Source: Bryum argenteum
Taxonomy: Eukaryota > Streptophyta > Bryopsida > Bryales > Bryaceae
Assembly: GCA_037043015.1 (NCBI GenBank)
Contig: CM073326.1
Location: 14,640,345 to 14,704,344 of the forward strand
Length of the DNA: 64,000 nucleotides
Direction: 5' to 3'
Positions 47,927 to 58,602 of this stretch are shown piece after piece; the stretch's first letter is position 1, and every line of letters begins with the position of its first letter. The notes below the pieces were generated by a model, which did not search any database, was not told the DNA's origin, and saw nothing but the letters and a program-made list of their open reading frames with translations. Position numbers and translations under genes: made by a program.

Positions 47927-48664
47927 CCCTAGAACGTCGGAGCCCATAACCGTGGCCTGAACTTTGATATGTCTTACTCTGAATCCTCCATTTCGCCACT
48001 TTACCTGAAAGTAAAATATTTTATTTTATTTTTCGTAGATGTGATCACATGCTTTTCCTATGCTGTAAAAATTTCAGATTTTTTTGGGAAGATTTGAAAT
48101 TCAAGTGAATTTTCAAAGAAAAACCAAAAATAATTCATATCAAATACAAATCACTTTCAAAAAATCTGAAATTTTTGGAATAAGGGGACATTGTAGTGAA
48201 GAATAGCATGGTGTAATCCATGGTTTCGTGTCATGCTATATTTGAAAATTGAGAAAGAGACCCTATAGGCATGTAAACTTAAGGTGTCAGTAAATCACTA
48301 GATATTAGGAATTTCTTGAAATTCTAACTTGGAGTAGAAACAAGACTTGGTAAGATTCATTTTATGAATTGAGCTTGAATTCAAAAGAGATCATTTAGTT
48401 GCCTAAATTTGAGACTTAATAAAAGTAGGAAAAAGTTGCAGAAATGCACTGTGTGGTGACTTGTTTTTAACCATTCTTTCAACTTTCATACCACATGTGA
48501 TCTTAGGAAATACCTTAAATGACCTCAAATGAATTCCATGATATGCTATTATCATTCATAAATCCAATTACAAAAATCATGAATGAAATTCATCCCGCAA
48601 TAATAGGTTACAGTGAAAATGTTCTGTTCATCGGACATAAAATGGCCGCTCCGACGTTCCAGGG
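47927..48664 (+). mobile_element. piggyBac-like MITE, 738 bp
   Basis: Ends are CCCTAGAACGTCGGAGC and, inverted, CCCTGGAACGTCGGAGC (16 of 17), flanked by TTAA at 47,923-47,926 and 48,665-48,668. Non-coding. The TIR is a distinct subgroup of the CCC...AACG family. Confidence 0.85.
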
Positions 48665-48668
48665 TTAA

Positions 48669-49046
48669 GATGCTATGCTAGTCACTCCTCTCTCAACTCG
48701 CTCGTACAGCAGCTTTTAATCGTGAGATGAATATTGATTCCTCATCTCAGTTATATTTGAAAAATTGATTGTACTTGGTAGATTCGTACCCCTTTGTGTG
48801 CTGAAATGCACATCAGAAACAATCTCTTTTGGAAGAAGCATCCATTAAAAAAGAACGAAACATACAGACCGCTTCCAATATATGCCCTTCCCACGCCAAT
48901 CAAGTAACGTGATGAAAACCTCAGGTGAAAGAGAAATAAATATAGCTACACAAATAATCAGGTGAAAGAAAATTATGTAATAAGGTGCGAACTGCACTTT
49001 AAAATCGAATGCCCGCAGAAACTGAATGTTGCTATGAAGACTCTGA
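48669..49046. other. 3' flank of prolyl-tRNA synthetase gene
   Basis: No separate gene. Part of this region is duplicated in the 3' flank of the pseudogene near 37.35 kb. Confidence 0.5.
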
Positions 49047-52000
49047 TCAATAACTGCGTCCCCACAATGCCCATTTCTTCGCAGGCTTGCCAGATGCGAA
49101 ACACTTGGTTCCTGAAATTGAAAAACATTCCAAATTGTCAAGATTTCGATAAAAAACTTATGAGAAATGTGAAAGAATTGAAAGAGAGGAGCGCACCTTC
49201 AGCCATTTGGTTGGAGACAATGGGAAGTGTGTCTTGCTCGAATGGCATGCAGAGCGTCTTGGCAGCGCCAGCCTCTCCCTTTGTCCTTGCCTTAACGCTT
49301 TCCTCCACTTCCTGAACATCCCACACCCGGATTTATCACAAAGTAATCAAAGCTGCATCACATTCCTCCTAATGAAGAGCTTATTGATTTTCTTACATTT
49401 TCTTAAATTTGAGATTGATTGCAGCCACTTCGGCACATAGAAAGGTTACATGGTTATGATGATTGGAGATGAAAATTTCAGACGAGTAAAAAATTGGACG
49501 GAACATTGAATAAAAGCAAGCTACTGAACTATCGTGGGGTCGAGAAATGGAGTTTTTACCACTTCATCACACCAGGGTGCAAGGACCATCTTCTTGTTGT
49601 TGAGCGCGGCTACGAAGTCATCCCAGTTATCAGCCACGACAACGCACGTATTCCGTTCTTGTCGAGCTTTTTCCAACAGATCCTTCTGCATTGTGTCCAG
49701 AATCTCCTTGATTTTCTCAGCAAGGCCATCCATGGGGATATCCTGAGATCGCCCTTCCGTCTTGTCTTCCAAATCCCGACGAACCACTCGAACCTGTCAA
49801 ATTTCCAAACACTGTTATTAATCAACTCTACAACAGCAGTGCATGTCACGCCATAACTTTCAGTGCATGTCAAGAGAATTTGATGTTATTAATAATTGAT
49901 GTGAAGAAGGAGCAGGCGTACCTGCTTCTTTTCAATGTCCCTGGGACCGATTTCGATTCTCAATGGAACACCCTTGAGTTCCCAGTGGGAGTACTTCCAG
50001 CCAGGAGAGTAGTTGTCTCTCAAGTCGTCCTTCACTCTGATTCCAGCTTGCTGCAACTGCTTCGTGACTTCCAAGCATTCATCGGAAGGGTCCATGTTCT
50101 TGAATGGAACGGGAATGACGACAACCTGAATGGGTGCTATTCTTGGGGGAAGCACCAGTCCTTTGTTGTCTCCATGTACCATCACCATAACTCCGATCTA
50201 CATGCAACCCCCGAAACAGATAGTAAATAGAATGCTGAAAGAGGATTGTTGAACCAGAAAGAAGATGTTGAAAATTTTCATGCTGTCAATAAAGAGCCTC
50301 TTACCGTTCGGGTGGTCAACCCCCATGAGTTCTGCCACACTTTCTTACGCTCCTTGTTCTCATCCTCAAAGCAGATCTCAAACATGTTGGCGAAATTCTG
50401 ACCCAAGCAATGCGATGTGGCACCTTGCACTCCTCGTCCGGTGGCAGGAATGAAAGCCTGCGCATAGAGACACAGTTAGCTCAACAGGCTCCAAAATAAA
50501 AACTACTATGTTGCAGGCAATGCTAAGTCGAAGCTCTCGTTATTAAAATAGTTATGATATTCGAGTGTTAACAATGTATAAAAGTTCAAGAGTTGTGTAC
50601 CTCAACAGTGGTGGTGTAAAGACCACCGGCGAACTTCTCGACCTCACTCTTCACACCCTTGATCACTGGCACGGCGAGCAGCTCCTCGTACACCCTGCGG
50701 TAGAGCTCCAAAATCTCAAGCACCTGTCGATGTGCAGCACATTAGCTCGTTAAGATTCATCTTCGATCATAAAAAACGAGGCGGTAGTGAAGATATAGTA
50801 GTGAGGCAAACCTCTACGTCCGCTTCTGCCTTCGTGGCGAATGCGGTATGACCTTCTTGCCACAAGAACTCACGACTCCTGCAGGAATCTCACATCAGAA
50901 TTCCGAAAGACTACAATCACGGCCTCTGTAACTGTTCTTGTCTGCGATGTTTCGAATCAAAGACATCCAATTGCATCGAGAAAAAGTAGTGAGGAAAGCT
51001 TGCTACTGTTCGTGACCCTCACATAGAGAAGTTTGATGTCATGTAAATGCTCAAGGTTATCTTAAAGCGCACCTGATGAAAGGGGTGGGATGCTTGAACT
51101 CCCATCGGACCACATTGCACCACTGGTTGATTCTGAGAGGGAGATCACGATGACCGCGAATCCACTTCGCAAAAATAGGGTACATGACTGTCTCACTGGT
51201 GGGCCGGATGGCAATAGGCTCTTCGAGTTGCGAGTCTCCAGACTTAGTCACCCAGGCTACCTATCACACGTAACACGGAAAATGGAGGGTGAGCTCAAAA
51301 GAGTCACCCCTGGAGCTAAGGGTCCACAATTTCATCCAGGAAAGCTCAAAATAGAAGCTTGTGTCCCGCAAGCTTTTAAGACGTGTTGCAAAGACAAAGA
51401 TATAAGGATGAGGGACCATATAAACGTTACTTATGAGGTACCATGCACATAGTGCTCTAAACACTAAATATTGCAGGTGTAAGCCCAATTGGATTGGAAG
51501 TTGTCGAGCCCACGGAGCCGTATTGACGAAAGTGAAATAGTGAGTACCTCAGGGGCAAAGCCTTCAACATGATCTTTCTCTTTCGTCAAGGCTTTCTCCG
51601 AAACGAAGAGAGGGAAGTAGGTGTTTTCGATGCCCATCTTCTTAATTTCCGCATCCATGAAGTCCCTGATGTATTCCCAGATGGAGTACGACCATGGCCG
51701 CAAAATGTAGCATCCTGACACGTCGTAGTACTCGATCATCTCCCCTCGCACCACAATCTGTTGCACGAAATCAAGCAAAAATACTCATCCCCTCGGCCCA
51801 ATTCTCGAAGTGACAATTCACGTAAACTAAAGTTCTAGAGATCTAAATGCGGACTGCACTCCACTTAAATCTCTCAATCGAAACCTACTAGCAAGTGATT
51901 GGAGCTGTCTCCGGGTGATACAACTAACGAGGTTTAGGTGTAGATCTACGAATTCAGTGCTTCCAATTCCTGTAACTTACATCTGAATACCATTCTCCGA

Positions 52001-52458
52001 AATTTTCATCCTTCTTGTACGCGAGTCCAAGTCCCGTCTCCTTCTTCACGTCTTTCTTGGCTGGTAAACTCACAAAGGTATACATCAAAACAAGTACTGC
52101 TACCAAATGCTCTTGATTGTGCCCCCAAACCAAATGAAACCTTCCACAACGTGATGACTACTAGAGAAAAAAAATCAGAAGGCAATGTTGACCTGATTGC
52201 TATGAACAGCCAATGTGCTCTAAAGGAAAAGTAAGCTTCGAAAACAATGAGAAGGATCAAACCTCCAGCAGCAGCTCCTCCATGAGCGACGGGCTTCTTT
52301 TCCTTCTTTTCCTTCGGGGCCTTCTTGGGCTTCTCCTTCTTCTCCTTAACCTCAGGCGCTTCAGGAGCAGCAGCACCGGTGATGCTCACTTTCTCCGCAA
52401 CGTTAAGATCGTTCACACTCACCCGCTCACCCTCCTCAGCCATTTTCACATCCTCCAT
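49047..52458 (-). CDS. Prolyl-tRNA synthetase, cytosolic type, 568 aa
   Basis: This class II aminoacyl-tRNA synthetase charges tRNA-Pro with proline. Eleven coding exons, read on the minus strand: 52458-52263, 52060-51981, 51757-51548, 51260-51073, 50878-50812, 50723-50601, 50457-50305, 50197-49922, 49793-49560, 49311-49197, 49111-49047. All joins are GT-AG and keep frame. The N-terminus has a lysine-rich linker ([18 protein letters not shown]), then the catalytic core with motif 1 region ([20 protein letters not shown]), motif 2 region ([20 protein letters not shown]) and [16 protein letters not shown]. The anticodon-binding domain and the C-terminal zinc-type ProRS domain follow, ending [10 protein letters not shown]; the final tyrosine is typical. 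No transit peptide is seen, so it is the eukaryotic/archaeal-type cytosolic enzyme. An alternative start ATG lies at 52,443. A decayed partial copy is at 37.3-39.9 kb. Confidence 0.96.
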
Positions 52459-52681
52459 TGAGCTGCACGACAAGAGCAACCCACAAACTTGGAACAGCAA
52501 AAACTGACTATCCCAAAACCCCTCAACTTTTTAGGGCTTTCGGCCCTAAAATTAGGGTTAGGGTTTTAGGCCTCTATTCTATTCTCTATCTCCCCTGTTT
52601 TTGGGTTGACCGGGGTTTAGCAAAACCTTGATCATTCTCAACTGGGTTTGGTCCGGAATTTTTTGTTAGAGGTTTAGAACG
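52459..52681. promoter_or_regulatory. Shared divergent promoter with telo-box
   Basis: Only 223 bp separate the two start codons. The motif TTAGGGTTAGGGTTTTAGG lies at 52,553-52,571; telo-boxes of this type are common in plant genes for ribosomal proteins and translation factors. An inverted TTTAGGGC/GCCCTAAA pair is at 52,532-52,552. No clear TATA box is seen. The pairing of a tRNA synthetase with a ribosome-assembly factor fits co-regulated growth genes. Confidence 0.8.
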
Positions 52682-55600
52682 ATGGGTACAACGAATCCGT
52701 TGGCAATTCCGGCCAACAATATCATCTGCTCGCTCACTGACCCTGAGGGTCGTAATTTGGGTGCTCCGCTTGATCTTCCTCAGGATGCTGGTCCGAAAGA
52801 GCTTTACCTCCTCATCAATACTCTTCTCCAAAACGTAAGACCTTCGCATTGAGTAGATGATTGTTGATTTTTGCATCAATTGTGCGAATGAGCTGGAATT
52901 TATGAGTTGGAACGTCGTTTTCAGGAAGAGAAGCTGCCTTACGCATTCTACATCAATGATAAAGAGCTTGTTGGAAGTTTAGGCGCTCATCTGCTAAAAT
53001 ACAGAGGTAAAGAAATGTTCCGCTAACGATTTTTCGGTCTGTGAGCTTTAAATTTTTGCGGATTATAATTCTCTGATTGTTGTTATTGCAGAGTCGGTGG
53101 AGCAGGTACTACAAATTGTATATCAACCGCAGGCGGTGTTTCGGATCAAGCCTGTAACGCGCTGTTCTGCCAGTATTCCTGGTTAGTGTTTGGTCTTCTG
53201 GGCTAGGGTTTAGGGTTTAAGCCTCACCATCTCTTTAAACCCCAAACTAACAAAACATATCTTCTCTGGGAGAGGCTATTTGTTGCTTTCTATCCTACAA
53301 GTATGGGATGCTCAATTGTACCGAACTGTACTATGAACTTAATTCAAAGAAAGCTCACTACTGAGATCTTTCATGCACGCATTCAACTTGAAAAAACTTC
53401 TGGACACTTTTTGTCTACATTGACAACTTTTGGAGTTAACACCCGTTCGATTGTGCAGGTCATTCGGAAGCAGTCCTGTCGGTGCAATTTAGTCCTGATA
53501 GTCGCATGCTCGCCAGTGGCTCTGGTGACACTACCGTTAGATTCTGGGACATCTACACACAATCGCCCCTCTTCACTTGCGCAGGCAAGCTCTACAATTT
53601 TCATGAAAGATCATCATACCGACACCACTTTTTGCGTAATTGATTATTAAGACCAGCTATGATTGTGCAACAGGGCATAAGAACTGGGTGCTTTGCATAG
53701 CATGGTCACCAGATGGCAAGATGCTTGTCAGTGGAAGCAAAGATGGAGAGTTGCGTTTATGGGAGCCTACAACAGGCAAGCAAATTGGCAATCCTTTGAC
53801 AGTATGTTTTCTCCTTCTTTCATAAATCCAATTTTTTGACTGCTTTTGGAGGAATCAATCAACCAATCTCCATGTGTGATTACTTAGTTGATTTGTTGTG
53901 ACTCCAGGGGCACAAAAAATGGATCACTGCGGTTGCATGGGAACCAGCTCATCTTCAGTCGCCAAGCCGACGATTTGCTAGTGCTAGTAAAGACGGTGAT
54001 ATTCGCATATGGGATTGCGCCCTGCACAGAGCGGTCATTATTCTTAGTGGTCACACCCTTGCCGTCACATGTGTCAAATGGAGCGGCGAGGGTTTCATTT
54101 ATTCTAGGTACTGACGCCGCTATGCTATTGCAATTTTCTGAAAAGGGAAGGTGCTATAGTCGAATCTTAGTGTAGTATTGAAAGTACGAGCTGGAATGAA
54201 TGCCTTGTCCTGATAACGAAACGAGGTTCAGAGCTTGGAACGAAATATGCTTTTCTTTAGTTTATCAAATGTAGCGATCATTATACAATGCTGTGTATCC
54301 TATTCCTTTCGGGCATTGAAAATGTGAAGTATTTTGAAATTTTTGAAAATTTGATGTTCGATATGCAGTTCTCAAGATTGCACTATAAAGGTGTGGGAGA
54401 CGACACAAGGGAAGCTTGTTCGAGAGCTGAAGGTATGAGAACATATCGAAGACAGGTTTCGTTTTTTGGCAATCAAATTAGGCATGAGGCTTGGTGTTTC
54501 AGAAATGCTGCTCATAATTGGAGATTTTACTTGTTGGATCAGGGACATGGTCACTGGGTAAATACACTGGCACTGAGCACGGAGTATGTATTGCGGACTG
54601 GAGCATTTGATCATACCGGTAGAACTTATAATTCTCCTGAAGCGATGAAAGAGGTAAGCAGTCCCATGCTCTGAATGCTTCTGTTCTCTAGATTAGAAGC
54701 TTATCAAGGTGTCATTGTCTTTCTGAGCTTATCAAGGTCCAATCGTAATGTAGTTATGTGTCTGATGGTGACAACAGGCAGCATTGGTTCGATATAAGGC
54801 AGCGAAACGTGATTCTCAGGAGCGGCTGGTCTCGGGATCAGACGACTTCACTATGTTCTTGTGGGAGCCTGGAACCGATAAAAAACCAAAAGCCAGAATG
54901 ACAGGCCATCAGCAGGTCAGGAAGTTAAAAAAATTCTTTCATTCCCTGAATGCCACAAGATAAATACAGTTAAAGGCATAATAGAGGTGTATCTTTCGCG
55001 AAGTTTGTCATTATGTGAGCTCTGTGATAACATGCTCCACTGGAAAAAAACTTTGTCGAAGGCTTTGAAAACAGTAAAATGGAAGTTGTAATGTGAAGTC
55101 ATGAGCATCTAATGTCCTGTGTTTGTTGTTATTGACTTCTAAACTCTTGTCGACCCAATTACGGGCACTTAACTATGGTGGGTCTATGGTGGGGTTCTTG
55201 AGCCTTGAACCCTGTCGAATAGGTACCTCAAAGCCCTTTGGAAAAACATGTTTGTCATTTATTTCTGAGACACTACTATAGTGGCTAGCTAGGAAGAAGA
55301 GTAGTTTGTAGTCCCACCATAGACATTCATCAAGGATAGGTCGAACAAACACTCTATTCAAGCCAGCCTTGAAATAGTTGACATAGGTTCAGAGCTCTTG
55401 TTCTTCTCGTTCCTTTACAGTATTTTCTGTTTGTTGTGCAGTTGGTGAACCATGTGTATTTTTCGCCTGATGGACGCTGGATTGCGAGTGCTTCATTCGA
55501 CAAGTCAGTGAAGTTGTGGGATGGATACTCCGGGAAATTTCTCGCCACCTTCCGTGGCCATGTGGGTCCTGTCTATCAAATCAGGTCAGCTAGAATATCA

Positions 55601-56319
55601 AGCCATCTCTCTTCTTATTTTTTCGAAAAATGAAAATCGGCATTCCTTACCGCTACTTGATAGACCTCTAACGTATTCGGGTGGCATGCAACAGTTGGTC
55701 TGCAGATAGCAGGCTATTAGTCAGCGCGAGCAAAGATTCTACATTGAAGGTACCTCCAACAATTCTCTAAGATTGAAGTGCACTTACCAAAGAAGCTTTG
55801 ATGAATGTCCTCACTAAAGTACAACTGTTTCCCTTGTTTAATACAAATGTTGAAAGTTCTAGCCGTAATATGATTTACCCAGATTCCATAGATGTACTCA
55901 CGGAAAGAAGACAGCAGAGTTCTCGTACCAAAAATAAACATGAGTTTGTATTCCGTTCAAGCGTTGTCCACTTCCATCAGGTCGTAGAGATGATCGATAT
56001 GAACATGAAAATGTGACTTTATTGACGGAGGCATTATCTACTTCCATTGATTTTTCTTTTTACTTATGATGCTTGTTTTGTTCACGGTTTGCAGGTGTGG
56101 GATATGAGGACACAGAAGTTGAAAGATGATCTTCCCGGCCATGCTGATGAGGTAGGGAGAAACTCTAGCGCTTGTAGATGTTAATAACGAGTTCTGGTTG
56201 AAATTTTACTGAAGTACATGAATTGGTACGTGCAGGTTTTTGCTGTGGATTGGAGTGCCGATGGAGAAAAAGTCGCCTCTGGAGGCAGGGACCGTGTTCT
56301 TAAGTTGTGGATGAGCTAA
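52682..56319 (+). CDS. NLE1: Notchless/NLE WD40 ribosome-biogenesis factor, 476 aa
   Basis: Notchless (yeast Rsa4) binds pre-60S particles and is released by the Midasin AAA-ATPase during large-subunit maturation. Thirteen coding exons: 52682-52834, 52925-53006, 53092-53181, 53459-53584, 53674-53801, 53908-54107, 54369-54432, 54543-54653, 54778-54915, 55442-55584, 55695-55749, 56095-56151, 56236-56319. All keep frame. The N-terminal NLE domain (LPQDAGPKELYLLINTLLQN and following) precedes about eight WD repeats, for example HSEAVLSVQFSPDSRMLASG and HKNWVLCIAWSPDGKMLVSG. The protein ends VLKLWMS. Length matches plant NLE (about 470 aa). The intron after exon 4 has a GC donor (G|GCAAGC); all others are GT. 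A telo-box-like AGGGTTTAGGGTTT lies in intron 3, near 53,205. A SINE-like fragment sits in intron 9. Confidence 0.95.
55150..55375 (+). mobile_element. SINE-like fragment in NLE intron 9
   Basis: This is a diverged relative of the inner part of the SINE at 32,956. Shared words include GTACCTCAAAGCCCTTTGG-like, CACTATAGT, and GCTAG-TAGGAA-GAGTAGTT. The head with the polymerase III boxes is not recognisable, so it is probably 5' truncated or old. Confidence 0.5.
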
Positions 56320-56629
56320 AACAAATCATTAGAATAGTGCTTTTTTCGATTAGTACTTGCGCCTAATTTGAAAAGCTGATAGGCCAATAGGTGCTTAGTT
56401 TAGTTGAATGAAATCGCCCACTTATAGATTCTGTGAGTAGTTTCAAGTGAGTTTATTTAAGGCTTTTCGGCTCAAATCATCTTGTTGGATTTGAATTTTA
56501 GAGCAACTGGATTACTGATTTTGGCAGTATTAAGATCAAAGCCAATATAGTTGAAATTTTTCAAAAGCTGTTCGATATTCAACTTATGACTAAAGTACTG
56601 ATCTGAAAAGTTTTATTCACTAATTAAGA

Positions 56630-57180
56630 CATTAGAGCATCAGCATTCTCCATCTCAACAAGTGGGTGGATTGGAAGAGACTTGAAACGAACATAAGAGG
56701 ACTTGGTGTTGGGTTGATGACAAAAAAAGCTTGCCTGATAGTACGGTGAAGTAAGAAGTGAAGCATGGTGGAGGGTCTTCGATGCTATGACAGCAAGGTG
56801 CAAGTGATTTATAGGTGGATGTGCGATTAAATGGAAAGGATTATATTTCAATCTTGCAAGGAGATTTGTACTTGAGCACAGAAAGATTAGGATACTTGAA
56901 CCTCAATAACGTCATTTTCCAGCATGATAATGCTCCCATACACAAAGCAAAGATTGTTCAAAAATAGTTCTTTGAGCAGCCATTCATTGTATCAGAGTGG
57001 CCAACTCAATCCTTGGACCCAAATCCCATATAACATGTTTCGGCAATTCTTAAACATTGTTTGAAATCCTATTTAACTCCTCGTGTAGGTCTTTTGCAAT
57101 TATTGAAGCGGGTGAAGGAGAGTTGTAAGATGATGACTACAGAGGAATGTGAGAGATTGTATGCTAGAATGAAAAGTTAA
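56630..57180 (+). mobile_element. Tc1/mariner transposase remnant
   Basis: Frames in this stretch recall a mariner-type transposase: FQHDNAPIHKAKIVQK (second catalytic Asp region, about 56,920-56,965) then FEQPFIVSEWPTQSLDPNPI (third acidic region, about 56,970-57,030). The upstream part recalls the KHGGGSSML-type core. Stop codons interrupt it (for example after VQK and after NPI), so the copy is dead. Ends were not found. Confidence 0.75.
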
Positions 57181-57627
57181 CAAAATTTTGACCACTAAGT
57201 ATATAGCACCTCAAAAAATGAGTCTATTTACATAGTCAACTTTGGCACTATGTTTTTTTGTTTTAGCTGATGACAATTTCTATTCAAATTTCTTGAGGTT
57301 GTCAGTTACTTCATGCTCTCTAACTTTCATGCCCAAAATTTATTGCTTCAATCCTTCATACTCTCTACATTGTTACTTTTCTAAGTCAAATACCCTCATA
57401 GACTCATTTCTTGAAGTCGTTGTATATCTTTATGCATTCATAGTCTTTTTGTATGACACAAGTTTGAGACATTACATAATCAATTTTGTTGTTGATTATT
57501 ATATTGTTCTAGAATTTTGAAGTTTTTTAAAAAATAATATAAAAAGTTAAAAAATAAAAAATAAAAAATATTTAAAAAAAAATTAATCTTTCTGTTCTCT
57601 TGGCCTGGTGGTGAAACCTTGGTGACT
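57181..57627. other. AT-rich spacer left of piggyBac
   Basis: A/T-run-rich sequence (AAATAAAA repeats near 57,540-57,580). No gene seen. Confidence 0.5.
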
Positions 57628-57631
57628 TTAA

Positions 57632-57647
57632 CCCCTCAAGGCCCATG
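57632..57647 (+). repeat. piggyBac left terminal inverted repeat
   Basis: CCCCTCAAGGCCCATG directly follows TTAA. Confidence 0.95.
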
Positions 57648-58602
57648 CCCGAATGGCTTATTTGTGTCCGTTTATTACCTGTGTTCAATAAATGTGCTAT
57701 TCCTCATGGTAGGAGCACTTTTGGAAAACTTGACCGTTGAAATAGGATGTCAATTGCAGTGTACAGTTGAGGTGCGGAAATCAAAATGATCCACCGTACG
57801 GATGCTCAGGATATAAGGTTTGATCAAGCACGTTGACCAAGTTTGACTGTGAATTTTCTGGCCGATTGGCAATTCGAGGATGAATATAATCTTGGTCAAT
57901 AAAGCGTCGACTCTGAATTTTTGATATGCTATCGAGGCCGTTGTTAGAAACAAGTGGAAATTTATAGCAACTCAATCTGGTGTGTATTGTGGTCTGAGCA
58001 ACCTCCAGACTGACAACCTCGTGGGTGCCGATGAACATGGCCACGGGCAGTAGCCTTGCCTGCTAAGTGTGGGAGCTGACAGGTGTCAGTTTCCGGCTGT
58101 AATGAGACCTCGAAAGGACGACCCTAACAGCACTGTGGCTTCAGCTGAAGCAAAGGCTTCAGTTCAGGAGTACAAGACCCAACGCCATAAACCTTCAGCT
58201 CAAGCAACTCAGCAGCAGTTTCAACCTTACACCGATTTAGGAGGTGATCTCCCACAACGACACCTAAGGTAGCGACCACACGAAGTTTAGTCACGGCTAC
58301 AGACAGTTTCAAAACGGTGCCAAAATCCTTGCGATGAGGCGTACAATTTGCAAGAGTTCGAGTACAGGACGAGTATTGCATGAACCTGCCAAGGTACAGT
58401 GAAGTTTGTAGCTGTACTACAGTAAAGAAAAAAAACAACTACAACGCCTAAAAGCCTGCACTACATTGGATGCCTGAAACTTCAATCACTATGATGCGGC
58501 GCCTGGTCAGGACTCCGACTGATCAATCCGGCTAGATGATCCCGGTGAGCCCTCCGAAGTGTGTAGAAGCCAAGCTGGACACATCCCACACATTTCAGTT
58601 GG

